Assembly (NCBI GenBank): GCA_036924285.1 | Contig: JAYKYS010000006.1 | Span: forward strand, 21,612,001-21,676,000 | DNA: 64,000 nt | From: Asterella californica | Lineage: Eukaryota > Streptophyta > Marchantiopsida > Marchantiales > Aytoniaceae | Direction of reading: 5' to 3' | Part shown: positions 45,390 to 58,458 of the stretch, piece by piece | Numbering within the stretch: the first letter of the stretch is position 1 | Layout: each line of letters begins with the position of its first letter | Notes under the pieces: generated by a model | Database searches by the model: none | Told to the model about the DNA's origin: nothing | The model's input: the letters and a program-made list of their open reading frames with translations, nothing else | Position numbers and translations under genes: made by a program

Positions 45390-48300
45390 CTAGCTCCAGC
45401 TACATGAACAATTCCAACCAGCATTCTCCAGAGTTCGAGTATACATAAAGTCTTGGATCTGCATCCAATAACAATGGAGGTGAATCAGTACTCAAATGCA
45501 AAATGACAAGCTATACAGTCCTGTACATTAGCGATACGTCTAACATCCGTTATTTTTTTTGAGTTATCGAGCGATGCGGGGCCTTTATAGTTCTCATATA
45601 TCACCCTATGGTAAAGGGTGTAGTGAATATTATCCAAACTGCAGGTGCTGACACGACGACCAATACAGCCACTCAATCTAACACACTGCGCTCGATCAAG
45701 AGACAGAACCGGAAATCTACTAGTATTGGCCCAAGAATTATTCTGGTAAGAAACATTCGATTATACAATGTTGGCCGGTCGATTCTCTTTATAACTGGAA
45801 CAGTCAAGGAAAATGTCTCCAAAGATAAAACCGTTAGCTTTAGGATAGGTTATCGACAACATCAGAAATGGCAGGATCCTGATAAAAAGAAAATTGACGG
45901 TATTAATCTTCTCGTAATCCTGACGCTTTGAAGTAATGAAGCACAGCTACGGAGTTCACATCGAAATCGTCGGATTCCCCAGCGACCATCTCAACCGAGT
46001 AAGCAGTGCAACTGCAGCACTTTATCCTAGCGGCTAAACCTTAAGGCTTACATTCGCCGAACATTTTGCCTGTACCGGTGACGGATATCTGACTGAATGG
46101 GAAATGCACACTGAAGCCTATCACTACGGGTGATCACACCTCTAGTTGCCTAGTAAGAACAAGCAGCGGGTAATAATCAACAGGTTGAAAAATCACAATG
46201 GAACTCAAAGGCCCTGAAAGAAGATCTGACGCCGACACAGAATCACGAGGGATGGTCCAACCTCAGCTAGACGGACATGACGAGGGACTGCAGTTGGGAG
46301 GGAACAGAGGAGAAGGTAAAACCGAAAGACTGAACATGGGGGACACTAGAACCAGTGGCAGAAAAACAGCCACTAGGCCCGGGCAGAGATCAGAGCCGGT
46401 CAGAGAAACGTGGTTCAGGTGGAAAGAGATCACAATAATGCGCCAGTCGATAAACAAGGTACCAGAGGAAAACCACTAAACCGCAAGTCCTTTAGAAGGT
46501 AACAAGCAAGACTCTACCAAACGCGAGAAAGAACGAAAACACGTACATTACGGCCAAGTGGAAGATCATGAAAACCTGTAACCCTACCGGTGCTCGATGC
46601 GCTTGTTAAGTCAATGAGGCTAGGCGAGGACACGAAGATTACTAAAAGGATGGTTTCAACCAGCTTCACAAGCGGCATTAGACCCAGTAATAGCAGAGGA
46701 GGTAAATATAATGCAGTCATCTAGCATTTTCCCTGCGATAGCAATTACGTCACAGTCTTAAGAAATGTCCCGAGCCCACCGACAGTCAAGGCGAACGACT
46801 ACCATCAATTGTTAATCAGCGGCTACACAAACTATGTCAACTCTGAGCGGACAAAGACCACAGCCGACCGAGCCATGCACTGGATGAACGATGTGGTAAG
46901 TACGCTTCTGTCGTCGCAAATAACCAAATCAGGCTGACGACAAGCTGTGATGAGCTGCCTCAACAGTATCGCCGACGCAGAATGCTCGTCCGAGGCGCAA
47001 CAAATGTGCAGTGTGCGGAGCTCCGGGAGGAACGCGTACGGGAGAGCAGCCGAGGCTAGCAAACGCTCCGAGTCTCGTGACATTCTTGGAGATGGTGACG
47101 ACGGAGTGATGTCATGCACGAGAAGACAGAACAGCGCGTGCACGTGGAGATAAACGGACAGACAGAGTGAGCGAGTAGTAGTAGTACACTGAAAGCAGCT
47201 GGAGACAACGACCAAATCCAAAGCAGTGCTTCCGCCCGCCTGGATAAAACTGAACTTCAGGACTCAAATCGATCCGACGAATTTCTTTCCGCGCGCTGCT
47301 CAACGAAGTTGTGTCCCTTGGGTAAACCAGTCCGACTTTCCCCACAACTCACACGACGTATGACTGCTTCTTTGTTTCGTTTCTTCCTTCCTTCTTCCGT
47401 TCCTTCCTGTCTTCAATGGATCCAACGAATCTCCAGAACTTCTATGCTACGAAATATATATATAAAGCTACCTGTTTCAAATCGCCGCACTAGTCTATTT
47501 TAGATGTCCATTCCCGCCAGCGCTACCTATGGGGATCTCAATCAGGCTACACACCACGACAGGGCCAAGCCCGAAAGTTGAAGGAGATGAGTGTCTACAG
47601 AGAACGAACGATCAAAAACTGCAGCAGCAGCAGCTGCTGGCTGCTGGTCCAAAAAGGAGACAGACAAACAGAGGAAAAACACGACCACCAGAAAACGAGC
47701 GAACGGGCGGGCGAATTGCGTGCTGCCCCACTCACCTCACCTCACCCGTCGTCTTTGACTGGAGCTTTGCGGTGCACATAAGAGCAATGCAACAGCTAAG
47801 ATACGCACAGGCTGCGATGCGGCTTCAGTAGTGGGGAAAAAAGCTCGTAAATCCGAAATGCGTCGAGAAATATCTGCACCAAATCAGAATCCAAGGATTC
47901 TCCGTATGGACATAAAGGACTCTTCTCTCGTCTCCTCTGGCAAACGTTCTCCAGCCGAGGCCGAGCGGGAGCCGCAGGCGGACATGGAGCGACTATCCGC
48001 CCCGCCCCCGCGCGGCTCCCGCCTCGCTCACGAGCCTACCGGTAGCCAACGGAGCTTCCCGCCGGGACTCATCAACGTCACTCCACTCTCCACTGCAGTC
48101 TAACGTTTAGCGAGAACAGCACAAGCGACTGCGATTCCAACCAAATTGCATGGCCTGCATGCATCAGTTATTAAATTGTACGCGGAAAAGCATTCGAGGG
48201 CGAACAAAGGAGACGCGTCCATGTTCCCCCTTTGACAAAAAGGGACCCTCCTTGCGAGCATCTGTTATTTCCAAAATTCGTATAAATGCGAAACATCTCT

Positions 48301-50045
48301 TAATTCTGAAATTTCTACCGGTAATTCCCAAAAGTTGAAGATGATTCTTAAAACATACCTGATAGAAGAGAATATTCTTGTTCTCCTCCCGGTGTACTTT
48401 AGTTTGGAAATATATTCTCTTTTCCCCAGGATACTTTGTAACCCTCGTTTTAACATTTCAATATGAATAGGCGGATGGGGTTTCAACAAGCAGTACGCGG
48501 ATGGGTAATTGCAGCCCGGGCGGCGTGGGGTTGAGTCCCCTGCCGGGGACTCATGTTACAACAGCACACGGTTGCAGAAAGCCCCACAGAGAAAAGAGAT
48601 TTAAAAATAAAAATAAATATCAAATATTTTTATTAATATCAAATATTTTATTTTAAATAAACTGTATTCTAAATTAAATTTATAAATTTATAATCAAATG
48701 AAGCTGTTATCACTAGAAGCATTTTCTGATTAACGGTTATATTTTTTAGTTCTCTGAAAGAGGATCCCCGAAAAGAAGTACTCTGGGTGACCAACAGTAC
48801 CCGTACGCATACCGGAGGATTAAGGAAAGTGATTAAAGTAGTGACCTACCAGTAGCATACTAATCTTTATAAGTGATTTCTTTATCTTTTTCATAAGTAA
48901 TTTCCGACACTAATTATGAGATATGACTACAGATACCGTAAAATTAGTATTTACAGGTATATATGTTGATGTGTTTGTTTGAATGAACTTTGGGTTTTTG
49001 TTTAATAAAAATATCTGATGATTTTATTTCAGATACAATCGATTCTCCCCACACACAACTAATAAACACATTTCACAAGGTTTTACTCTATATATAACTC
49101 AACATTTTCTTTTCAAATTTCGAAACATACACGAGAAATGACGAAGTTCTCTCCCGCCACTGGAAAGCGTCATGTACTGTAGTGACTCCTCGACAAGTAG
49201 GTGGGAAGGGAAGTTCACGCTACGCTTACATGGAAGAGCCCGAGTGACAGCGCGTATAGGATTCAAAACTGCTACTGCAGACGGAAAGGTTTCCTCGCAA
49301 AAGGTGAAAGTCCATGTGTGGTTTCACATGCTGGATGAACGTTGACAGGTTTTGGTTCTGCTTGAATCTGCATAATAGCGGGGGTCTAAGTTAAGTAAGA
49401 CTATTCTTACGTGGCTGAAAGGTTAAAAGTCTTAATTTCTTAACGATTAGCTTTGTGTAGATCCGTGGATCGTTTTCGGTTTTCCTTATGAGTTGATAAT
49501 ACGATGTTTCCATTACTCATTTTTTACCTCTATCATCTAGAATCATTATTTAGAGGAATATCTCTGTCGCAACAACAAACAAGCCAAACGAATGAGAATT
49601 CAGTAAAAAAAACACACGTGGCATTTTTCTAAGGGTACTTTTGAAAATGACTGCAGAAAATATCTGCCAAAGTTTGACCGAAGTCGTAACTACTTCCCCT
49701 GGAAAAGGTTCGAACTTTGACACCCCTAATAGCTAATCTGCATTTCTTGCAGTTTTAGTCATTTTCAGTATAGTTTTGGGGATCTTGAGTTTTTCTTAGT
49801 TTTGGTAATATATAACATTTTTTAAAGTCTTCCTCGTAATGTGTATGCAGAAGTTGGGTTGACAGGTAGTACTGTGTGTGTAAAAAGAGTTATCAAAGAT
49901 ATCTTCACGCATTCCGCACCCAAAACTGTAAATATAAAAATCAAAAGATCCAGCCAAAACCCCTCTGAAAATATAAAAGACTATACGGTTGTGCTGTTAA
50001 AACAGTTGGTTCGTTTGAGCTCTAAGAGAAACTTGAGAGGCTTAA
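45390..50045. other. Upstream region of the zinc-finger gene and beyond; no supported gene
   Basis: 46900-48110 is GC-rich and contains the plausible promoter/5' UTR of the minus-strand gene, though I cannot place a first exon. Frames such as 45608-45931, 46832-47221 and 47831-48103 have no domain. 48600-49130 is AT-rich. A short repeat with a tRNA B-box-like motif lies at 48521-48600 (separate entry). Nothing else is seen. Confidence 0.4.
48521..48600 (+). repeat. Short repeat with tRNA B-box-like motif, copy 1 (SINE-like)
   Basis: Aligns with 62473-62563: GGCGTGGGGT, GAGTCC, CTGCCG, GGGGACTCATG, GCAGAAAG, CCCACAG and GAAAAGAG occur in the same order in both. GGGGTTGAGTCCCC resembles the Pol III B-box (GGTTCGAnTCC). 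An A-rich stretch follows. A tRNA-derived SINE tail is possible. No A-box is placed confidently. Confidence 0.5.
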
Positions 50046-50392
50046 GTTTATGTAGAATATGCATGCTCGATGAACTTCGGGGAACTTCTGTTCGTTTATT
50101 GTTATAAAAAAATATATAAATAGAAAGTAAAAAATATATATTAAGTATATATAAAAAATTAAAAAACTCTACAAACGTTATTTGTTAATCTATGCATGGA
50201 AACATGAAGAGAGTAGGAAAAAAACCATAAGAGTTGGACTTGGCTCTCGCGCTTCAGAAGGTACAAGACCGAGAGGCTGTACTCATGAATATACTACTGC
50301 AAGAAGGATTAGGTATTCAGTTAGATGAACATGCATTTCTCCCTCTTCCGAACTCGGAAGAGGGTGAATAGCTATGCATGCAGAAAATGCTC
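50046..50392. repeat. Hairpin-ended repeat, body plus terminal hairpin (copy A)
   Basis: Opens with AATATGCATGCTCGATGAAC and continues through an AT-rich body. It ends with a worn hairpin 1 (AGGATTAGG) and a sharp hairpin 2 (CCCTCTTCC pairing with GGAAGAGGG, about 50340-50365), then TATGCATGCAG. Bases 50046-50330 align with 63415-63660, including GAACTT...GGGAACTT and GGAAACA..GAAGAG. Same hairpin modules as at 23.7 and 28.2 kb. Confidence 0.7.
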
Positions 50393-50593
50393 GGTGGTAC
50401 AGTTCCTAAGACCAGAATCATTCAAACAGACGTCTCACTAATTGCTGTCTCCCAAGGTCCAGAAGATGTATTGGAGCAGGGCATTACGGACTCATGTGAA
50501 TCACCGTAAACAGAAATGGAGCTTGTTTGTTCCACGTTAGTGTATCCCCATCGGACGCGCCAAATTTTCGTATTTGGTCTTTTTGCAAGGTTT

Positions 50594-50634
<41 letters not shown>

Positions 50635-52850
50635 CTAGCTTACTTATTTATCTCTTCCATCTGAAAATCGACGAGTGTAGTAATTCTGATTTATTATCTA
50701 ATTTTACTTAATGTATTTTTATCAACAAGATATCGCACTCGTAGTTGCTGCAGCGAGTGAGTTCACGTTTCCTCTATATGTTATGTTTGGATCGTCTCAT
50801 ACCTCTAGGTTTAGCTATCATTTAACTTTTGTAAATAAATATAATCTTTTATAAGAACTTAATATAGAATTTCTACATAATAATTTATATTTTCTCTGAT
50901 AACAAAAAGAGAATGAATCTTAGGGGAAGGTGATCGAGCATGTTTATTTATTCATTTCCACTGGAAGAGGTTTGCTTTTCTACAAAGTATTCTTTCGTAA
51001 ATCATGTGGTAGTTCATATTTGACCCGAGGTTTACTGAAAGGTATGTATTATGAGCGAGGGAGCTTCGAACTAGGGGTCCGAAAAAGCTTCTCGCGCGCG
51101 TAGCAGAAACTCACGGTGGAAAAGCCGTTAGATAACAGCCTTCTCGCCGCGCTTCTTGCCACGCTATATAGCCAATTTACTCCGCTAGAGTAGCGCTCCC
51201 GGGTAGTGGCATATGCTCTGAGATTACCTTATTTATCTATCGTCACGAAGCTCTAGTGAATTTAGTAGTCCGGCAGCTGTTCACGTGAAGAAGGCCACCA
51301 GTCCCCGGCGGGAGTGTCTCAGATGATGGATGACCTGGATGGTCCCCCACTGAAGGAAAATCATCCAGACAAAGGGGGAACAAAAGCGGTTCATTGATTG
51401 CCTGTTCTGCAGGACGGTACCGACCGCAGTTTGATTTGGCTCCGCCTGTGCCTCGTTAGCCACGACCGTGACGGGACCTTTGTTTTACTATAATTGTTCA
51501 CGACAGCAGGGCCGAGTGGCTTGAGTTCTCTTTAGTTGCTCGTTAATGTGGTGGCGTGACTAGATCCCATTCACCTGATCACTGTCCTCCATCCCTTGAT
51601 TGAGGTTGATTATGCGCCACGCGCGTGGGAAATATGCCACATCGACGGCTTAGGTTACGCTCAAGGCTCTGAGGTTGAAAACTTTTGACTGTAGTTTGCC
51701 CCTTCGTTAACTCACTATATCTTTATGTCCTACTAATACCACTGATGTCCAGTAATTTCATGTAGTAAGTATTTAAAACATGCTATGTAGTAAAGAAGTA
51801 AATTTTTAGTTTTATTTCGTTTGGAAGAAAACTTAGTATTCTTCGTCTCTATTGGCTGGTAAAGACTATTCCAAAAATGGCTTCAAATAAGTATAGAGAA
51901 AGTATACAAAGAACTCGAATATTTTTAAAAGCGTAAAAAACTCCATTCTACCTCAAGAAAGACTTTTTCCTTTGGTCGTCGCTCTTCTTCATCTTTCAAC
52001 TTTTACCAGTCAATACCACATAAAGGTTATGAGGTTTACAACGTCGGATTGGGATATGATAGAATGATGAATATCAAATCAAATTATGAGAAAAAGATCA
52101 GGCCACTCAACATAAGTCTTTATCTAAGATCTTCAGTGTAAACATCCAAGTTAAAACTAATATAAGCAAAGTTTTGCAACAAAATATCTTAGTATCCAGG
52201 TTTATTCTCTCAAGGCTGTCACATTAGAGAGGTAAGTACCACTATACTTCATTTATTCAGTCTTAACCCTACTCTTCCTTGTATCGTACCAGAACTGTAT
52301 TATGCACGGTGGAGTCATCAAGTTTGGTATATAATACCATACTTTTACCCGATCGATCGAAGGTAGCATCATCAGTTTTACTTCATGGGTTGAATGTTAT
52401 GTATTACTGTATATGCAAAAATCATAATTTCGTTGTAAAGTTGTCGTCATTTGCAAGCTAAATATCGATTTTCCAGACCACAAACATTTAGAAATATATT
52501 CTAGTTTTTCCTTTGACTTCACATACATTTCGAATCATTTATCCAGTATTTTCCACTATACCAAATGCAGCATCCTTATATATATATATACATAAGAGGA
52601 AGATACGTATTTGCATATACCTTCATTTTTCTTATAAGTTTAGAGTGGCTCTAACAATCTGATGATTATATGGACCCAAGGATAGAAATTTAAGTCCCGT
52701 CGCAAAGGGACTAGCTAAAACATTTGACCACACCCCTAATATAATTGTCGGACTTGTTCCGTCTCTCTTAAGATTACATTATTTGATTCTATTTTTTACG
52801 AGCAACAGCAAGTTCAACTGATTAAAATGTCACATATCTGATTGTGAGAC
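50393..52850. other. Interval without a supported gene
   Basis: Holds a TA microsatellite at 50597-50630 (17 units). It also has a GC-richer patch at about 51060-51700 with an isolated 60-codon frame that I do not consider a gene. No RNA gene was recognised. Confidence 0.5.
50597..50630. repeat. (TA)17 microsatellite
   Basis: Uninterrupted TA dinucleotides over 34 bases. Confidence 0.95.
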
Positions 52851-52860
52851 GGCAACCGAC

Positions 52861-52907
52861 CTAAAATTCCTAACTCAGATAGATACATTCTGAGTTTGGA
52901 ATTTTAG
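52861..52907. repeat. Foldback hairpin, 19-bp stem
   Basis: CTAAAATTCCTAACTCAGA (52861-52879) pairs with TCTGAGTTTGGAATTTTAG (52889-52907), one mismatch, 9-base loop. No gene nearby. Confidence 0.75.
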
Positions 52908-55246
52908 TTCCTTGGGGATTCACATTAAAATGTTTATACATCAGATTATCAACCATACGATCTCTTATTAGTCTTCACGTTACGGTGAACTGTTGAACTT
53001 GCTGTTTTCATCAAAGGTGAAGTCAAGTTAATACTGTAATGTGAAGAGAGATGGAGTCAAGTCCTACAAGTTGCAGTCGAGTAAATTCCTTCCAGAGAGG
53101 AGGAGAAGGCCGAGGTATGTATTCTATCCATATCTGAACCGTAGTCATGTTCTTGCATACCCTCGGATCCAGCAGTCCTGACCATATATGCTATATACAA
53201 GTGCAACGAAAGTCAGAAAAATATAATGTACGATTACTAATATATGACACAAAGGATCTTGGAGATTGAGGGGCAAACATGTTCGTCAATGAGTGGAAAA
53301 AGGCCAAATAATTGTTCTAAGCTATCAATCAATCAACGGCACGCACCTACTAGCTTAATATAAGGTAGATAAAGTGCATGAACATATCTTATGATATAAT
53401 CCAGGTTTTTATGTTACAATACAATAACAGCAAAAATAGAGAAAAGGAATTGAGAATGAAACTGTACCTCCCTCTATTTCATAGGTGGTAGAGGTCATGA
53501 CAGTCACTTCTGGCCTGTTTTGGGTTTCCCAAAAAGATTGAGTGGAACTCTTTCGTGTACATGGAAAGGCAATCAAGAGATCAAAGACAAGGCCTTCGTT
53601 ATTGATCAATATCGTATCTCTCTTTTCCAGAAAAGAGAGAAACATAAGATAAGAAATAAACAGAAAAACAATCCGAACTTTTATAGTACACTTGAGTGCA
53701 ACTTTTTAAGGACTTTGCATCTCTTTCTACACGTAGAAAAGTTTATCCATTCCTCAGAATATGATAGACGCTGCAGTGTGAAACCAACATTCATCATACA
53801 GATTCGTTTAGAGATATCAGTATGATGAAGAATTATAGCACTGTCTTTTCTGAAATATCAGGGAAAAACTAATTTCATTTTTGCCATTTCATGAGAAGTG
53901 AATGTACATATGCTTCTCCGTTGTTGTGACATACTCACCTTCATAGAAGACAGAATAAAAATTGCTTCCATGGGAAAGTCATACTTTGCATACTGTTGAT
54001 CAGTTTGGTTCTTACAACGAACGGACTCACGGGCATATTTCTTGGTATTGCGGGATATATTACTAATTACTTACATTAAATGAAATTAATTATAGTTTCC
54101 GTCATCAGATTCTGGTTTTTTGAGCTGCTAATTCTTCTCATATATAAGAAAAATAAAGATTGCAGTATAAGGGTACCTTGTGCAAGGCTTCGGTTTGCTC
54201 TCCAGTGACAAACAGAGAACTTTATGATGCAGGTGAATCTATGCTCCATCACTTCAGCCATTGGCTAGTCATGGAGATTATCTCTTCCTTGACATTCAGT
54301 TCTTAATACATAACTGGAAAATATAAATTTTCACTCAGTAGCAAGCAACATGTAAAAATTGGATAATAAAGATTAAAATAATATTAAGGGAAATAATTCC
54401 CACTACTTTGTCACTTTTTTCCTCCTCACAGAGGGTAAGTTATGCAAATGCAGGCCAACAACACTATGAATTACTCGAGTGTACCTATGCATAGACTATA
54501 AAATTCTAAGGTAGAGTTATTCCAAGCCCCTACCGTTTTGGAACTGACAAACTTACAGCTACCCTAGCTCAGACATTTATCCAGTGCTTACGAGATCTAT
54601 GAAACATGTCCTATAAGGCATGCACTCGATTAGGTTTTTCCATCACTTTTCTGGAGACAGCTTTTGTACCTAACCTTTTGATTGGTTATATGAAATATGG
54701 TATGTACAACGATCACTCCTTTGATGTGTCTAATTTACAAGAGAAGGTTTTAATGTGGTATACTACATGATTAGACCCATATTTGTAACTGAATGACAGT
54801 ATATGGCCAGCTGAATCATAGAATGCAAAGGTGGGTCCACAATACTGTACAAGCACTTAGCATAGTACTCTCTTACTGTGGATCAGAAACCCTTCGTAGA
54901 ATCAATCATAACAATCAGAGCTCTCACGGGACTGACATCATCTTTGTAAAGCTTTTCCTATGGATCAGCTGCTGCAAGGCTGTGCTAGTCACACAAACCA
55001 TATAATATGAATGCAGGAAAGTTTGGTTGGAAAGCAGTGACGAAGTAATATAAATGAGAGGGCAACACCGCAAGCAAGCGTCATAATTGTGAGAAACGAA
55101 AGTGAGGCTAGCCGGATATATTACTCTAAATATACAGAAAGTGGTTTGAAGAAATCATTCGACTGAGGACCGCTAATCCCTTTTCCATCCTTTTTCTCAT
55201 TTAGCTAAATACTACATACTGTTTCTAGTCCTTCCGAATAAAAAAA
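52908..55246. other. Interval without a supported gene
   Basis: Only short, domain-free frames and AT-rich DNA. Nothing recognised. Confidence 0.5.
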
Positions 55247-55296
55247 GTGAAAATGAAAATAGCTTCAAGAAAACTTGAAGTTATTTTCATTTTCAC
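55247..55296. repeat. Foldback hairpin, 23-bp stem, AAAA loop
   Basis: Arms 55247-55269 and 55274-55296 pair in 22 of 23 positions; the remaining one can be a G-U pair in RNA. Loop AAAA. Arm core GTGAAAATGAAAATAGC. Confidence 0.85.
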
Positions 55297-58200
55297 AACT
55301 TATTAGCACCTACTTAGGGTTTCATCACCCCCGATCGCACCAAACGGTTCTTAATTACCAGCAAAAACTTGTTGCTACAGTTAGCAGCGATATGTCACAA
55401 CCATCTATTTAATTGAGCAGCTATAATCTTGTTTGTCGGTACCTTTCAAACTCAAGGTCAAGTAATAACCACATAACATTACCAAGTTAACAGAGATGGA
55501 GAATTCCTCTGCGAAGAATCTCTCAAAAGATTAAAGACATAAGTGTAATGGTTCGTTCCCATTAGAGAGTTCTTTGGTTCATACCTTTGGCATCTACTCG
55601 ACTAACTTATCGGGCGTGGGGGCGAGGGTTAACAGCTGGTCTAACCTACGCAAAAAGCATCATATAAATTTTAATAGAAAGCTCGAAACTTCCTGCGCAA
55701 AAACAAAATTACTAGAAACTTTTACTTGGAACTTTAAAGAAACGTATACTTAAACAAACATTATAAAACTTGTCTGGTCAAAGTTGCAGAATTATGTGAG
55801 CATCTGGTTCAGCACTACATAAATGACCTTCGGTTATTCTTTCAAAGAATGAGTTAGCTTAGCTGGACTGCCCACTGATCCAGATATAGTAGTGAGTAGA
55901 TTTGTGCCACCATTTGAAATCGAATACTCAATAGCTCATAGACTCTGCTACTCGTATAGACTCTCACGAACATGAGCTTGACTTTGCAATTCAGCTGGCC
56001 GAAGGTCTCCTACAGAAGTATCTGGATGACAGTTATATGTTTATATTTTACAAGAATCAAAAGGCTATAACTGAGCTAATCATCATTGTGTCGACAACTG
56101 TGTACCTTGATCACCTCAGACTTGGGATCTGAAAAGACTGCGCAAAGAAGACAATTGCAGAAGAGAAAGATGATATGATCCTCTAGTACCTAGGAAAACA
56201 TAGACTTCCCAGTCTGTACTAAATTTGTAGCTGCTGCAGAGGGAGAGCTGCATGGGAAGGAGCTGGGAACTTGGAAGAGCCTCACACGCAGAACAAGCAT
56301 GCACTTTTGTACGAAGTGCTGAGTTCCACAACGAGGCAGATCGGTTGTGTTGAGGTACCCAAGTGACATCGTCCACAACACTCAGAGAAGTCAAATATGC
56401 ACGCCTCCTCTAGTGTGCGTGAAAGTGCTAACCATCATGCACTGAAAAGGGAAAGAAGTATGTAACATAGGGTGAGCGAAGCACATCAACAAGAGGGAAG
56501 TAAAACAACAATACGTTTGGAGTCACTTACGTTGAGCTGTTCATTTTGATTTGATTGGACATACCTGACATTGTAAAACCAGACTCACCTAACGTTGGAA
56601 TGGTGATGTAACCTACATTCGACATGATGTGAAGTGTGAACCTACAGCAGAGAAAAGCAGAGTCTTAGGGACAAGAAGTAGTGTTCTCCTTCCGAAGACT
56701 TATAGTTGCCAAGACTTGAAGAATATCTCCTTGGATATTCTTCAAGTCGTCCCGGTGAATCCCAAGTAGTTCTATCTCGCTTGAGATGCTGAACTTTGCG
56801 GGTACTATTCTTTGTTCTGGTGGAACAATAACCTGAATCTGATCAATTTATGCATCTAGATCAAGAGAACAGAAGGAGGTACTGATAGGTCTTGTGGCCG
56901 AAGTAAAGACAATGAAGAGAATGACGTATTCCAAAGGAGAAAAGAACAAGAGTAAAAAGTACATGTAATCGAGAAAATAACATGGAGAAACTAACCTCTG
57001 CTGAGCGTATGTAGAAGGAAAGCAGTCAAGTCCGTTCCCCAAACATGTGAACAGGTCGACTATGACTACATAACGTGTAATTATAACGAGTCCCGGATGC
57101 ACTGTTATCACCATTTCACCACTCTCTTACTTCGCTCGTAGCCACACGGAATCTCAAAGAATAGCATCTGTTGTTGGTGGCCCCTGGAGTTCAACAAACA
57201 CCAACTGGTGCAACGATCACCTATTCATTATTGTTTTGTCCGGGATACTCCTACTAATCTTGCATAGGGGAAGCTCAATCACATGCGTGCACAGCAAGAT
57301 TATTCAAAAAGAGAGAGAGTAAGAGTGTGGTTTACAGGATGGTAACGAATAGTTAGCATGATGATGTTTGTTTTTAGGCAACGAAAATGGCTGGACACGA
57401 TCGATCACATCAGTGCCCCATGACGTCAGCTGAAAACCTTGATATATCATATCAATGCAGTGTGTGAGTGATTAATCACATTCACATCATCAATTAGTTA
57501 AGTTGGGCGTTACGAAGCTTCTCTCGCTCTGATGTCATGCTTAAGAAAATGCTTAAGGTTTATTAATTATCCGTATTTTGTCATAGGTTCCACATTTGCA
57601 CTGCCGCAAGTGCTGAAAAGTGTGTGCGATGGTCTTATGGGTTACCTCCGAATCTACCTGCAGTTCTCAGTCTGATTAACATTCAATAATTGTTAAAAGT
57701 TTATTTCCATAAAAAATTTATTTATCCTTATGGGCATCACGCACTGAACCAAGATTCGGACTGAGACTAGACAGACAAGTTTGTCAGCAAGCAGACTGAG
57801 TACCTAATTCGACGTTTCCAGTAGATAACCTTATTATCATAACACAATAAACAAATTTAAAACTAATATAATTATTCTGTTACTATTTTTAACTAACTAT
57901 ACGTATTATCTAAGGTGGCTAATTATTCGCATAACAGTATTCAAGAAAGATGTTTTGTGGGTGTCAGTTGCCCGGAAATCTGACCGTCTATCGCCAGTCG
58001 AATGATCTTCTGTTTCTCTTGTACCGTCTGACTGCACCCCAACAAGTAATCTGACAACCGGGTTCTTCTCATCGTTCTACTGCATGTAGCTCCCGACCGG
58101 GGGAATCGGCCCCTGAACCGAACCAAACTTTTTGGTTCGGTTTTAGATGTTTAAGTAACAAATTCGCGAGTCCTTGAGAACGCTTCGATTTTGGTTCTAA

Positions 58201-58440
58201 ATTATTTGTTTGTTTTTTCTAATTTACACAGCAAGAAACCTGGAGATATATTACCAGCCAAAACGCTGGAAAGGCACGAGAATAGTTCGTTTCTATTTTA
58301 CATAACTCAATCCCGAATTGAAATATAAGGATTCACACTGTTTCGTTCGATTTTGACTACAAAGTATATAGTTGAGTTATTGAATAATTTTAGTTTCGAT
58401 TTCCAAAAAATATGATTTTAAATGGTTTGGAGATATGTAG
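55297..58440. other. Interval without a supported gene
   Basis: Apart from the hairpin at 56713-56748, no element or gene is recognised. Frames at 56116-56394 and 56848-57114 on the minus strand show no domain. Confidence 0.45.
56713..56748. repeat. Foldback hairpin, 15-bp perfect stem
   Basis: GACTTGAAGAATATC (56713-56727) pairs with GATATTCTTCAAGTC (56734-56748), loop TCCTTG. Confidence 0.85.
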
Positions 58441-58458
58441 TTTAGGGTTTAGGGTTTA
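58441..58458 (+). repeat. Short telomere-type motif (TTTAGGG, 2.6 units)
   Basis: TTTAGGGTTTAGGGTTTA, the plant telomere repeat; its complement contains the telobox AAACCCTAA found in plant promoters. Too short to call a true interstitial telomere. Confidence 0.8.

Noticed and set aside
45608..45931. 107-codon plus-strand frame
   Set aside because: No recognisable domain; lies antisense in the upstream region of the zinc-finger gene.
46832..48110. Several GC-rich frames on both strands
   Set aside because: Likely promoter or 5' UTR composition effect; no protein family matched.
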